DNA of 33,988 bases, from NCBI GenBank assembly GCA_036897095.1, contig JAYMSP010001275.1:1-33988 (forward strand), written 5' to 3'. The position numbers were made by a program, and so were the translations under genes. The notes beneath the pieces were generated by a model, which was given only the letters and a program-made list of their open reading frames with translations, was not told the DNA's origin and made no database searches. The DNA comes from Plantago elongata (taxonomy: Eukaryota; Streptophyta; Magnoliopsida; Lamiales; Plantaginaceae). This document shows, one piece after another, positions 1 through 8,768 of the stretch (the stretch's first letter is position 1; each line of letters begins with the position of its first letter).

Positions 1-943
1 CGATGTTGTGTGTTGTCTGTTTGTTGAATTTTATCTTCGTTCGATTTTAATTTCTTACACTATGTTGTAATATATTCCTGGTTTGTTCTATCTCAATAAA
101 TTATAAAACGTATTCAATAAAATGCAATTTGATTAACTTCAACTTCTAAACAATCTTATAATATGTAAATTAAAATTAAAAAGTAAAAAAATAACGTGGC
201 ATTCACGACGTGGCTACGACGCATCGTCGCGCATCAGGTAGTCTTATGTATGTCCATTTTACTTCCATGTTGCCATTTCTAGCGGTCATATACCCGTGTC
301 TATGGAAAACTAATTTGTAAGACGTTGTGAGTCGCAATAAACAGTATCACTCGATACTCACTCATGAGTCGCAATAAACAATATCACCCCCCTGCCTAAA
401 GTTGAAATCCAGACCCATCTAAAGGAGGAAAACTAAAATCCGAATCTTACGCAATACCGACAACACAACCATTTCAATTAGAAAATTGTTTAGTGTATAG
501 TTAGAAGACCGCCAGATGAGTCATCCGTTTGGTTGAATCTGTTTTGACGAGAAAATTATACAATCTTTTCAATGTGTGACAGCAAATATCGTGTTGCAAT
601 AATATTACTCGACGTTGAAAAGCATCCAAGACATTTATATTCACATCCACCTTTCATTTTTAGAAGACTTTCAATCTTTCATGTCTAGAAGACTGTACCT
701 TTATTTCTATCTTAATTATTTCAGATTGTTGTTACTCTACCATCTATACAAGCTTCTATCACAATTTTCAAATTGCTGCCAATAACACGCATCCAATTAA
801 GGCCCCCATGCATCGATCGGTAGTCAGTCAATAGATTGTTTATAAATACCCCACCAATATTCATCTAATTTACTCACTAGTCAATCAATTAATTAAGTCC
901 AACTACTAGTGCATACCTAGTTATTCAGCAGATTATTGTAGAT
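1..943. other. Left-edge intergenic region and GST upstream region
   Basis: No coding region is supported here. The first 120 bases are T-rich, with an AATAAA-like signal near 94-99, and could be the 3' end of a gene outside the window; this is a guess. A 24 bp direct repeat with one mismatch in its shared core (AGTCGCAATAAACA) occurs at about 327-350 and 364-387, 37 bp apart. The last 400 bases are the likely promoter of the GST gene. Confidence 0.5.
841..848 (+). promoter_or_regulatory. TATA box of the GST gene
   Basis: TATAAATA lies 96 bp upstream of the GST start codon. This fits a plant transcription start near 870-880 and a 5' leader of about 65-75 nt. A single TGACG core lies further upstream (about 546-550). 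A full as-1 element, common in inducible GST promoters, would need a second correctly spaced copy, which I do not see. Confidence 0.6.
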
Positions 944-1817
944 ATGGCGATAAAGGTCCATGGTAATCCTCAGTCTCCTGCAACATTGAGAGTTGTTCTC
1001 GCCTTAGAAGAGAAACAACTTCCTTATGACTTCGTTTTCATTGATTTCATGACTGCCCAGCACAAGAAGGACCCCTTCATCTCACTCAATGTAAGTCACT
1101 CTCCATCCAACTTCATATCATCTTAACATTTTGAACGAATCGCACTTTTTATCATTTTTGGTTTCGTGTAACAACAATTCGATCTTGTCCTATTTATGCA
1201 GCCATTTGGTCAAGTACCAGGTTTTGAAGATGGTGATCTGAAGCTATTTGGTAAACTTTCTAATAACTCATCATTTACACAATGTCAGAGTTAGCTATAA
1301 TGAAACTTGTAGGGTGTGAACAAACATATTAACACTGATCAAGCCTGCATCTTAATTCTATACTATCACAGAATCAAGGGCGATAACTAAGTACATCTGT
1401 GAAGCATACGCGAAAGAAGGGACACTTCTTCTTCCAGAGGATCCTAAAGACAAGGCCATAGTGTCAGTGTGGCTAGAAGTCGAATCTCTCAAATTTGACA
1501 CTGTGGGCAGCATGCTTGGATTTGAGATTGGAATCAAGCCAACCATTGGCCTTACTACTGATGAAGCCCAAGTTCTACAACTGCAAGGGCAGTTAGCTTC
1601 AGTTCTTGACGTGTATGAAGCACGATTAGCCCAATGTAAGTACCTGGGAGGTGATTTGTACACTCTGGCTGATCTTCACCATGTCCCTATCATCAACTTC
1701 TTGATGAGCACAAAGGTTAAGGCCTTGTTTGATACGCGTCCTCATGTGAGTGCTTGGTGTAATGATCTCTTGGGACGATCGGCTTGGGCTAAGGTTCTTG
1801 CAAAGATGAAATTTTGA
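944..1817 (+). CDS. GSTF: Phi-class glutathione S-transferase, three exons
   Basis: The enzyme conjugates glutathione to electrophiles or acts as a ligand carrier in the cytosol. Exons are 944-1090, 1202-1250 and 1372-1817, all with GT-AG borders, joining in frame to 213 residues, the usual phi-class length. The two-intron layout is also typical of phi GSTs. The N-terminal thioredoxin-like domain has the catalytic serine in SPATLRVV (Ser11), the cis-proline loop PFGQVP (residues 50-55) and the glutathione-binding ESRAI (Glu66, Ser67). The alpha-helical C-terminal domain carries the phi signatures LTTDEAQ, LDVYEARL and TLADLHH. The start follows a TATA box by 96 bp and gives the standard MAIKVHG beginning. 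Nothing appears broken. Phi GSTs include herbicide-detoxifying and anthocyanin-carrier types; the sequence does not decide between them. Confidence 0.95.
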
Positions 1818-1975
1818 GGTTGATGATGATGAATGGTGATCAATGTCTTTGGAGTAATGAAACGGTTGTTCAAAATATATATGTGAAAGTATTGTGTATG
1901 AATGTAAAACAGGTGAATCATATTTTTATGATATTTGTAATATTATTATTCACTATGAGAAGATCCAAGAAAAAA

Positions 1976-2046
1976 TGCGCATCCAGGGAATCGAACCCTG
2001 GTCAGTACCGTGGGAGGGTACTATGATACCACTACACCAGATGCGC
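1976..2046 (-). tRNA. tRNA-Gly-CCC: tRNA-Gly, anticodon CCC
   Basis: On the minus strand, 71 nt fold as a cloverleaf. The acceptor stem GCGCAUC pairs with GAUGCGC's complement at the 3' end, and the discriminator base is A. The anticodon stem GUACC/GGUAC encloses the loop CUCCCAC, giving anticodon CCC for glycine codon GGG. The T arm CCAGG-GUUCGAUU-CCUGG is intact. The A box (TGGTGTAGTGG) and B box (GGTTCGATTCC) match Pol III promoter consensus, and a run of six T directly follows the gene as terminator. The CCA end is not encoded and there is no intron, as expected for a nuclear plant tRNA-Gly. It lies 158 bp beyond the GST stop codon, antisense to any GST 3' UTR. Confidence 0.96.
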
Positions 2047-2832
2047 TATGATGTATTCTAGTTGGTCATAAGAATCACATCAGTTTCCCTATTAAAATTT
2101 GAATATGGAATGGAGAAGTATATTTTACAACTTTTGTTATGCAAATATATAGATATTGTTTGTTCATTTAGATGGTCCACTGGGAAGGGTCCATTATAAG
2201 TTATATGAGTGTCTTTGTTTTACATTAAATTTTTTCTAAAAGAACAACTTTTACTTCTACTTTGGATTCATTTTGCAATTTCAGAAATTATGAATGATAC
2301 TCATACTAAATTACCTAATTTATTTCTTTTAATTTTACGATTTCAGAAACTATTTATTTCTTTGAAGTCATACCTAACTTACCAAAAAAAATATCTAAAA
2401 TTTCCTTTTTAAGATTCTTTCGCCTAATATCCCCATTCGGCCATTCCCCACCATCAATATATTCTTCCTAGCTCCTATAACTATTGCTTCTCAAGAAATG
2501 GTATATCTGTATGTCCTGCAAATGCTTCTCAAGAAATGGTATATAGTTTTAAGAACACCTAATTTTAATAATTTAAGGGATCAAGAATGTTACCTTACAC
2601 AACAAGGTAAATATTTATTTTTGTTAATGTATACATCAAATCTTTACAGTCGAGCGTCTTTATTTTATGATAAATTTTAAAATGAGTAAAAGTAAAATGA
2701 GTAAACTCTTTTAATATAGTACTCATGGAAGAAAATAAGGTGGGTGAGAAATAGTGTTATGTGTTAGTACAACATAATGAATATTTCATTCCGATAACAT
2801 CCCATGAATAAATGCGCCAATTCAAATACTCA
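2047..2832. other. AT-rich intergenic region with a short direct repeat
   Basis: No gene is visible. A 22 bp perfect direct repeat (core CTTCTCAAGAAATGG) occurs at 2485-2506 and 2523-2544, 38 bp apart, suggesting a local slippage duplication. The short open frames here have AT-driven composition and no recognisable motifs. Confidence 0.5.
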
Positions 2833-2930
2833 GGGGCGGTTTGTTATACAATTCAAATTGGCAAAACTCGATTCAAATGACTTGTTTTGAATCGGGTTTT
2901 GCCAATTTGAATTCTATTACAAACAGCCCC
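2833..2930. mobile_element. 98 bp palindromic MITE
   Basis: Nearly the whole element is an inverted repeat. Two arms of about 46 bp start GGGGC(G/T)GTTTGT, match at all but a few positions, and enclose a loop of about 6 nt. It is flanked by the 3 bp direct repeat TCA (2830-2832 and 2931-2933). A 3 bp duplication and GGGG-type ends suggest a PIF/Harbinger (Tourist-like) deletion derivative, though TCA is not the usual TWA target. A transcript across it would form a strong hairpin. Confidence 0.8.
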
Positions 2931-3038
2931 TCAGATTCCTTTAAACTGGATTACACATAGTATATGCTACTGGAATTTATTGTAAAATTATAAATAGCAA
3001 ACTATTATAATTATTAGCTAACGTAGTACTACTACATA

Positions 3039-3256
3039 CTCCCTCCGTTCCGAATTAAAAATTCTGCAGGACCGGGCACAAATTTTAAGAAAAAAGTAAA
3101 AAAGTATGAACGTGAATGAAAAAAAGAAGAAAAATAATGAATAAAGTATGAGAGATAATGTACAAAATAGAAGAGATATTTTATATTTAAGTAAATGAGA
3201 CTTTTAAAGACAACCTCAAAATAGAAAATGGAGTTTTCAATTCGGAACAGAAGAAA
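3039..3256. mobile_element. Stowaway-like MITE, 218 bp
   Basis: The left end CTCCCTCCGTTCCGAA is the familiar Stowaway (Tc1/mariner-derived) terminus. The right end is its imperfect inverted copy (TTCGGAACAGAAGAAA), with four mismatches in 16, all in the outer part. Both ends are flanked by the TA dinucleotide expected of mariner insertion (3037-3038 and 3257-3258). The interior is non-coding and AT-rich. The TIR decay suggests an old insertion. It lies about 255 bp upstream of the small peptide gene at 3512. Confidence 0.85.
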
Positions 3257-3395
3257 TATCATCTTAAAAAGCTAGAATACACTCAAACACTATATCGAAT
3301 AAATTGAATAAGCAGATCAGCATACCATATCAAAATTACAGGTGGTGCGGGACAAAGGGAATATATACGCCAGTGTCCATATATTCACATATCTT

Positions 3396-3453
3396 TATAA
3401 AATATTCGCTCAAACTTTATACTCTGTTATCACCAATTGATATTCCTATAAAT
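3396..3453 (+). promoter_or_regulatory. Candidate TATA boxes of the small peptide gene
   Basis: TATAAAAT at 3396-3403 and TATAAAT at 3447-3453 lie 109 and 59 bp upstream of the ATG at 3512. The first leaves room for a leader of about 80 nt, the second for about 30 nt. Sequence alone cannot show which is used. Confidence 0.4.
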
Positions 3454-3511
3454 TTGCACTTAGAGCAATTCACACTTTCAGCAGGCCTCCTTCAGTTCAG
3501 TAATAGTGACG

Positions 3512-3703
3512 ATGAAGCCACATGCCGCTCACAGCTCTTGCTTTGGAAAGTTCAAGTGCCCGTTCGATGAGAAGAAGCTTACGGAATCTGCAACTATGTC
3601 GACTGGAGATGACAGAAAAGAAACCCAGAGGCGGAAACAGAGATCTGCTGCCGAAGATCCCTTGAGAACTATAATGTTCTTGGGTTCTTGGAGCCATACT
3701 TAG
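3512..3703 (+). CDS. Predicted 63-residue peptide, function unknown
   Basis: The ATG at 3512 opens a 63-codon frame ending at TAG. The protein is basic and hydrophilic, with two cysteines (residues 10 and 16), a Lys/Arg-rich centre (about 39-44) and a distinct C-terminal end, LRTIMFLGSWSHT. There is no obvious signal peptide or membrane segment. Support for a real gene: near-50% GC against a roughly 30% GC background, two TATA boxes upstream, and a C-terminal motif that looks more like a conserved small plant protein tail than random translation. I do not recognise the family with certainty. It could instead be the last exon of a longer gene, but no upstream exon is evident. Confidence 0.5.
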   Translation: MKPHAAHSSCFGKFKCPFDEKKLTESATMSTGDDRKETQRRKQRSAAEDPLRTIMFLGSWSHT

Positions 3704-5912
3704 CCAAAACTATACTGGCCTCTAGCTAGTAGCTAATGTATTTGTGTGTATGTGCATATCAATATGTACTTTCTTAATTAAAGACGTACATGATCTTTAT
3801 ATAAAGAATGTATAGACCAATATTATGCGTGTTTTAGAATTTCTCTTTTAAGTACTAACATGATCAAATTGAAAATGGCTTGCTAGTAGCTAAGTAAAAG
3901 TTATTGATAAAATGTATCATGTTGTTTCACTCGGTACAATACTGATGTAACCATGTAAAGGATAGGGCTAATAAATCAAAGTCCAGTTATCGAAAAATTG
4001 GACCAGCCCACTGGATACAGCTCTACTGGATTGCTGGTTCTAGTTATTGGATTAGGGCCTAGGTTCAAAATGAGTTTTTGGTTAATTGGTTCTAAACCGA
4101 TGCTGTTTTCCTTTTTCTTTTTCTTTTTGAATAAAATGCTGATTTCACTATCCAATTTGATGATTTAAAATTTTAGTAATTAAGATTGATTGGAGTTTTC
4201 AGTTTCTTAAGAAGATATCTAGATGAAGTACTTCTTAAAATTTTCTCAGACAGTTGAATAGAATGGGGAGAACTACGAAAATTGTGTATCCAATCGCGAC
4301 ACTTTCGATCTTGATAATTTAGTTGTTATAGTTTAATATTGGTACTTTTAGTTTATTATCATCCAATTTTAATATTGTATTAGTAAAAGTTGATAGAACT
4401 ATTAATTTTAACTTCATAAATATTACAGTTTAATTTTAATTTTGACATGCGATGTTTGTAACTAAATATACAATGTTAATTTCGTATTCTGAGTGACAGT
4501 AACTCCCACTAATTATAGTAATTTCATTTACATGAACGGGATTACTAATGCGACGACTTTGTATTTAGAGGTGTGGTTGGCATGAATTATAGTAGAACGA
4601 CATGGGAGCTGACTTGCATTCATGGTAGTATATTTATATATTTATAAGTATATATTATAGTGTACATGTTGGAGTAGAAATTAAAGGGGCATATATGTGA
4701 TTGTCCATGGTAGGTATTGAAACATTCAGGCATATTTGGTTGAGAAGTTCGCATGCAACTTCATTCTTCCTAACACTAACAACTACGCGCTTGGTTCAAT
4801 TCCTAACCAAATGTTAACTGTCAACACTTCTTTCCTTTTCGTCATCTTTTTCACTAACAAACTGTATGAGAAGCTGGATTACCTTAAAGCTTCTAAAATA
4901 TTATCGTTTGTGTTTTATATCGTTTAACGTTTTTAATTCGCTCTACACTCTTAACTCACTTAATACTGCTTATTTAGTTTTTGTTCAGTTTTTCGAAGCC
5001 ACAGAGTAACAATTTAAACTTATATATACATGTAAAATTTCTAGGTTGTACATTATTTTTAATTTAAAATATATTTTTAAAACGTATCAAATATTCAGTA
5101 TAAATAAAATGTGTTTTATATAATTACTGCAACGCGCTTTAAGACGCTCGTGTTTTTATATTTTTTACGCTTTTCGATTTATACTTCCCGCTTACGCTCT
5201 CGCTCTTGCTTACGCTCCAGATAATCTAGATGCGGAGTATTAAGAATTCTACACAATTTATAAGACGAAAGTGGTAGTATGGATTTTCAATTATGCGAAT
5301 TTACATAAGAACATTTCGCGCATTTCTGATTTTTAATCGCAGATATGAGATTTTAAAGCTATCTTCTATCCCAAGTGAATGAGTTACCATTTGACAGTCA
5401 GGCTCAAAACACACATGTAAATAGATAAAGATGGACTTATCAAACGTTTCACATACAAAGTCTCCGATTCACAATTTCACACCACTGTCTGATGATTAGC
5501 TGTAACTAGTAAATTGATTAGTGGTAATATTTAATGGGATCACGCGTGGTCTTTGTATTAGGTTTAACTTCAAACAACCCTAGTACAAATGTATTCAATA
5601 CTTGTCAGATTAGAGGACAAGTAATTGCTGATATGGTTGTTAGACAAATGTATTTAACTTAATGTTTTCTATTTTATCGACATAAAATTATATTTGATAT
5701 TCGTAAACTATAAGGCTTTTAAAATAATCGGTTTCAATTATTATTTTCAAATGCATTACTTTAATTCACGAAATAATAGTTACCAAACCTTTTCAAAATG
5801 TCTAACTATTCTTAACTTTTTCATTTTTAAATGATTAAAAAAGATGAACGAATATTTGAAATCGAAATTGTTGTTATTGTATACTAGTCTAGCAACCAAA
5901 GCTAATACAAAT
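3704..5912. other. Intergenic region, no gene seen
   Basis: About 2.2 kb of AT-rich DNA. Short open frames (for example at 4736-4927) have no family features. A small cluster of imperfect CTTACGCTC-type repeats lies at about 5188-5218. No TIRs, LTRs or RNA genes were recognised. Confidence 0.5.
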
Positions 5913-6830
5913 GTACTTGAACCTGTCAACTCCGATGTCCGATCTCATTATTCTCTACCTTTCTTGTAATCTTTAATCGAAATAGTTTTTAATAGTTAGT
6001 TTTTAACCAATGATCGGGAAATTATAAGCGTATATGATTATCATCACATCCAACAACTTCATAATGTATCTTTATTTGTTTGTGTTGGTCTTATTTACTA
6101 ACGTCTTTATTGAAAACGGTGAAGAAGAAAGAGGAGATCGGTTGTATAAGTGGACCTAAATGACAAGTACGTATTTGTTGTTTGCTCACGACGTGGAAAA
6201 TGGAGTTCTAAAGGATATTACAGTATCAATTACCAAGTGGTGTAGCAACTTGTAAAGCTAAAAGTAAAAATGAAATATGAGAGAAAATTTCGAAAATGGA
6301 GTGGCATAAGTCATTAGTGATAAAGAAATACTATTTGTAGTAACTAGTCCGTCACGTATCCAATCACTTCACTTCTCCAAACCTTTTCAAACTCCCAAAC
6401 TCAACACCAAAACTCCAAATGGCGACCTCCCACCTTCTCCTCCACCTCCTCACCACCGCCGTCTTCTTAGTTACGCTAACCCTCACCTCCGTCGAAGCCG
6501 GAAGTGACTTATAAACGGGATGTCGGTCACCAAACCGTCTGACACCTGCCAGGGATCGATCGCGAAATGCATGGTTATTGATGGTGAATTCGAGATGGAT
6601 TCGGAAAGTAACCGGAGAAATCTACAGACGACTACCAATACGTACATCAGCTACAATGCTCTTCAGGCGGACAGCATGTCTTGCACATTGAGAGGTGCCT
6701 CGTACTACATCAACTGTATGCCTGGTGCTGAAGCTAATCCTTACAGTCGTGGGTGCTCAGCCATCAGTCGTTGCCGGAGTTAGATCGTTATCCTGGCCCA
6801 ATTTCACACTTATCTTCTCTTCTACACCCT
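5913..6830 (+). repeat. Segmental duplication copy 1 (broken RALF)
   Basis: This block is homologous, in the same orientation, to 10465-13390. Shared landmarks are GAACCTGTCAACTCC (5920 and 10473 regions), ACATCCAACAACTTCATAAT, TGGACCTAAATG, the 5' leader CTTCACTTCTCCAAACC, the RALF coding region and the start of the 3' UTR (TAGATCGTT). Copy 1 is about 0.9 kb. Copy 2 spans about 2.9 kb because it carries about 1.7 kb of extra DNA plus a MITE. Confidence 0.85.
6420..6783 (+). pseudogene. RALF precursor pseudogene
   Basis: A decayed paralogue of the intact RALF gene at 13003. The first 31 codons encode a signal peptide almost matching the intact copy (MATSHLLL...SVEAGSD). A net 2 bp insertion near 6511-6519, against the intact copy, then creates TAA and shifts the frame. 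The rest of the precursor continues in another frame to 6783. That part still has the YISY motif and all four mature-peptide cysteines, with in-frame additions of 6, 3 and 3 bp. The subtilase site reads RRNL instead of RRIL. No intron with GT-AG borders restores the frame, so a secreted hormone is unlikely. Confidence 0.9.
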
Positions 6831-7020
6831 CCGTTCTAATAAAAGATTACTAACTAATTACTTTCTCTTAGATGAATTAAAATAAAGTGGTAATAAAATA
6901 AATTGTTTATAAAACATATTATATTAATAAATATATAAAGTATTATATTACTAAATTTGTAGGTGAGTAATAAAGTAAGAGTGTGATTGAATAAAGTGGA
7001 AAAGATAAATGATAAAAAAT
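6824..7020. mobile_element. Truncated or degraded Stowaway-like end
   Basis: CCCTCCGTTCTAATAAAAG at about 6827-6845 resembles the left terminus of Stowaway MITEs, followed by AT-rich filler. I found no matching inverted right end, so this is a fragment or a chance match. It lies just after the RALF pseudogene, where homology to copy 2 stops. Confidence 0.35.
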
Positions 7021-7384
7021 CGACAAGCTACCTGAAGGTCACCAAAGTTACAAAATTCAACACTAAGACAACATTACAATTTTCATTTCAAGTTGGTCAC
7101 TTAATTATTAAAAAGACCAATACGTCCATGGACTTAATTGTTATTAAATATTATTCTTCTCCTTCAAGTATCGTTTATAATTAATATTACGGTGTAATTA
7201 ATAATTTTACGATAATATAAATCATTTATTTATATTTTTTACAATAAAAATAATAGATAAAAAGTTCGCAGGTGAGTGCCACATGCTAATTTTTTAGTAT
7301 TAATTAAAATAAAAATAAATTATGAGCAATATAAATGATTATGAAAGAATTAATTAAACTAATACAAAATAAAACTTATGCAGA

Positions 7385-7797
7385 GTGAGAAGTTTGCGGA
7401 AACTTTGATAGTGGCACAATATGCAGGTGACAAACTTTGTCAGTGACAAACCATGTCTGGAAAATTTTTGTTGATTTATCGTATTAAAAAATGAAAAAAT
7501 TAATTAAACTAAATAAAAATAAAACTTAAGCTACATGAGAAGTTTACGCAAACTTTGTCCGTGGCAAACTTTGACATTGGCACATTATGCCGGTGGAAAA
7601 CTTTACCAGTAGCACACCATGTCCGTGGCAAATTTTGACAGTGACACATTATGTCGGTGGCAAACTTTGTCACTGGCACACCATGCCTGGGGAAAACTTT
7701 GTTACTAGCACACCATGACCGGAGCAAACTTTGTCACTTGCACATCGTATTGGTGACAAACTTTACCACTGGCACACCATGTCGGTGGAAAACCAGC
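7385..7797 (+). repeat. 32-33 bp minisatellite array
   Basis: About ten degenerate units resemble GTGGCAAACTTTGTCACTGG followed by CACACCATGTCG. The array is interrupted at about 7460-7545 by AT-rich DNA. Part of this (ATTAATTAAACTAA to AATAAAACTTA, then GAGAAGTTT) also precedes the array at about 7350-7395, so a higher-order unit of about 150 bp is duplicated as well. Units sit head to tail with no unique spacers. The last unit runs directly into Ty3 coding sequence. Confidence 0.85.
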
Positions 7798-8157
7798 AAA
7801 TTCTTCGGGCCATTTCAGGTAATGGAAAAGAGAGGAACATGTGCCTATAAACTCAAGTTGCCTCCAGGATCTCGAATACATCCAGTGTTTCATGTTTCTT
7901 TGCTAAAACGCCTCTTTGGTAGAGATGACTCGATCAGACTAACCTTACCACACTACACGGCTGAAGGATTACTAGAACTTGTTCCTGAAGCATTGCTTGA
8001 CTTTCGCTGGACTGGAGAAGTGCGAGAGGCTCTTGTCAAATGGGGTGCACCTGAAGCAGGAGAGTCCAGTTGGGAACCATTGGAAGAACTGATCAGTCAG
8101 TTTCCAGACCTCAACCTTGAGGATAAGGTTGGTCTTTTAGAGGGGGGGGGGTGTTAA
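7798..8157 (+). pseudogene. Ty3/Gypsy polyprotein C-terminal remnant with chromodomain
   Basis: The frame encodes the end of a chromovirus-type pol. First comes the integrase C-terminal FFGPFQV motif, then KLKLPPGSRIHPVFHVSLLK, which is diagnostic of plant Ty3/Gypsy elements. About 60 residues later is a chromodomain with ALVKWGAP, ESSWEP and an EELISQFPDLNLEDKV tail. The stop TAA falls inside the LTR start, as often seen in these elements. Everything upstream (gag, protease, reverse transcriptase, RNase H, most of integrase) is missing and replaced by the minisatellite. The frame stays open into the minisatellite from 7651, giving a chimeric 168-residue frame. This is a remnant, not a functional element. 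Confidence 0.9.
8139..8151 (+). other. Polypurine tract of the Ty3 remnant
   Basis: AGAGGGGGGGGGG directly precedes the LTR start TGTTAAGACC. This is the position and composition expected of the plus-strand priming site of an LTR retrotransposon. Confidence 0.75.
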
Positions 8158-8589
8158 GACCCCGATCCAGGAAACCAAGAGGAGAGTGCAGACGTGATCG
8201 GTGGATCACAGAAGCGCGTCTGGAAGCCCAATAAGACTATCCAATTATCTTTTACCGTAATTCAGTTATAGGAAGAATAAAGGCATGATGCTCATAGATT
8301 AGTAGAACAGGCCCCTGGCCCGAGAGTAAACCCTAGAAGGAACCTCTGGTATTTATATCAGAAACCCTAGTTGTATTACTCAGTTGATAATGAATATTGT
8401 TACCGTTGCATAAACGAGAAACCACCGCGAAAGCGAGTACGTCTCAAGACTCCTGTTCTTGTGATTGATTCTTCTTCTCTTTTCTTATGAATTGTCTCAT
8501 GAGTTCGTCATATATCAATATGATGAACGATTTGCTTGCTAATTCGGATCCTGAATTCCGAATTAGCTGTTGAGAGTAGGATCTCAACA
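8152..8589 (+). mobile_element. 3' LTR of the Ty3/Gypsy remnant, about 438 bp
   Basis: It starts TGTTAAGACC right after the polypurine tract and ends TCTCAACA, so TG...CA termini are present with a short imperfect inverted repeat (TGTTAAGA / TCTCAACA). A TATA-like TATTTATAT lies at about 8350. No 5' LTR occurs upstream, consistent with truncation, so a target-site duplication cannot be tested. The right boundary is inferred from the TCTCAACA terminus and is slightly uncertain, because the LTR end is itself duplicated just downstream. Confidence 0.75.
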
Positions 8590-8768
8590 TAGACAGCTCC
8601 ATTTTAAGTAGACTAGAGTGAGAGCGATCAATTTAAGTACAATATAATAACCACACAACTAAGGATCCCAAATTAGTTGTTGAGAGGGTCTCAACAGATA
8701 CAGTTTCATTTTAAGTAGATTAGAGTGTGAGCGATCAATTCAAGTACAGTATAATAACCACACAACGA
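8546..8768 (+). repeat. Tandem duplication of the LTR end and its flank
   Basis: Two units, about 8546-8662 and 8663-8768, share GGATCC, AATTAG(C/T)TGTTGAGAG, TCTCAACA, CATTTTAAGTAGA and ATAATAACCACACAAC, differing by small indels and substitutions. The first unit begins inside the LTR. The duplication therefore postdates the retrotransposon insertion and copied the LTR terminus together with host flank. Confidence 0.8.

Noticed and set aside
6420-6783. Reading the RALF copy 1 break as an unannotated intron
   Set aside because: No GT-AG pair around 6510-6525 removes the stop and restores the frame; a 2 bp indel explains it fully.
7385-7797. CRISPR-like appearance of regularly spaced repeats
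   Set aside because: Units are contiguous and degenerate with no unique spacers, and the window is plant nuclear DNA.
7651-8157. Treating the 168-codon frame as a normal gene
   Set aside because: Its first third is minisatellite and the rest is a truncated retrotransposon polyprotein tail whose stop lies in the LTR.
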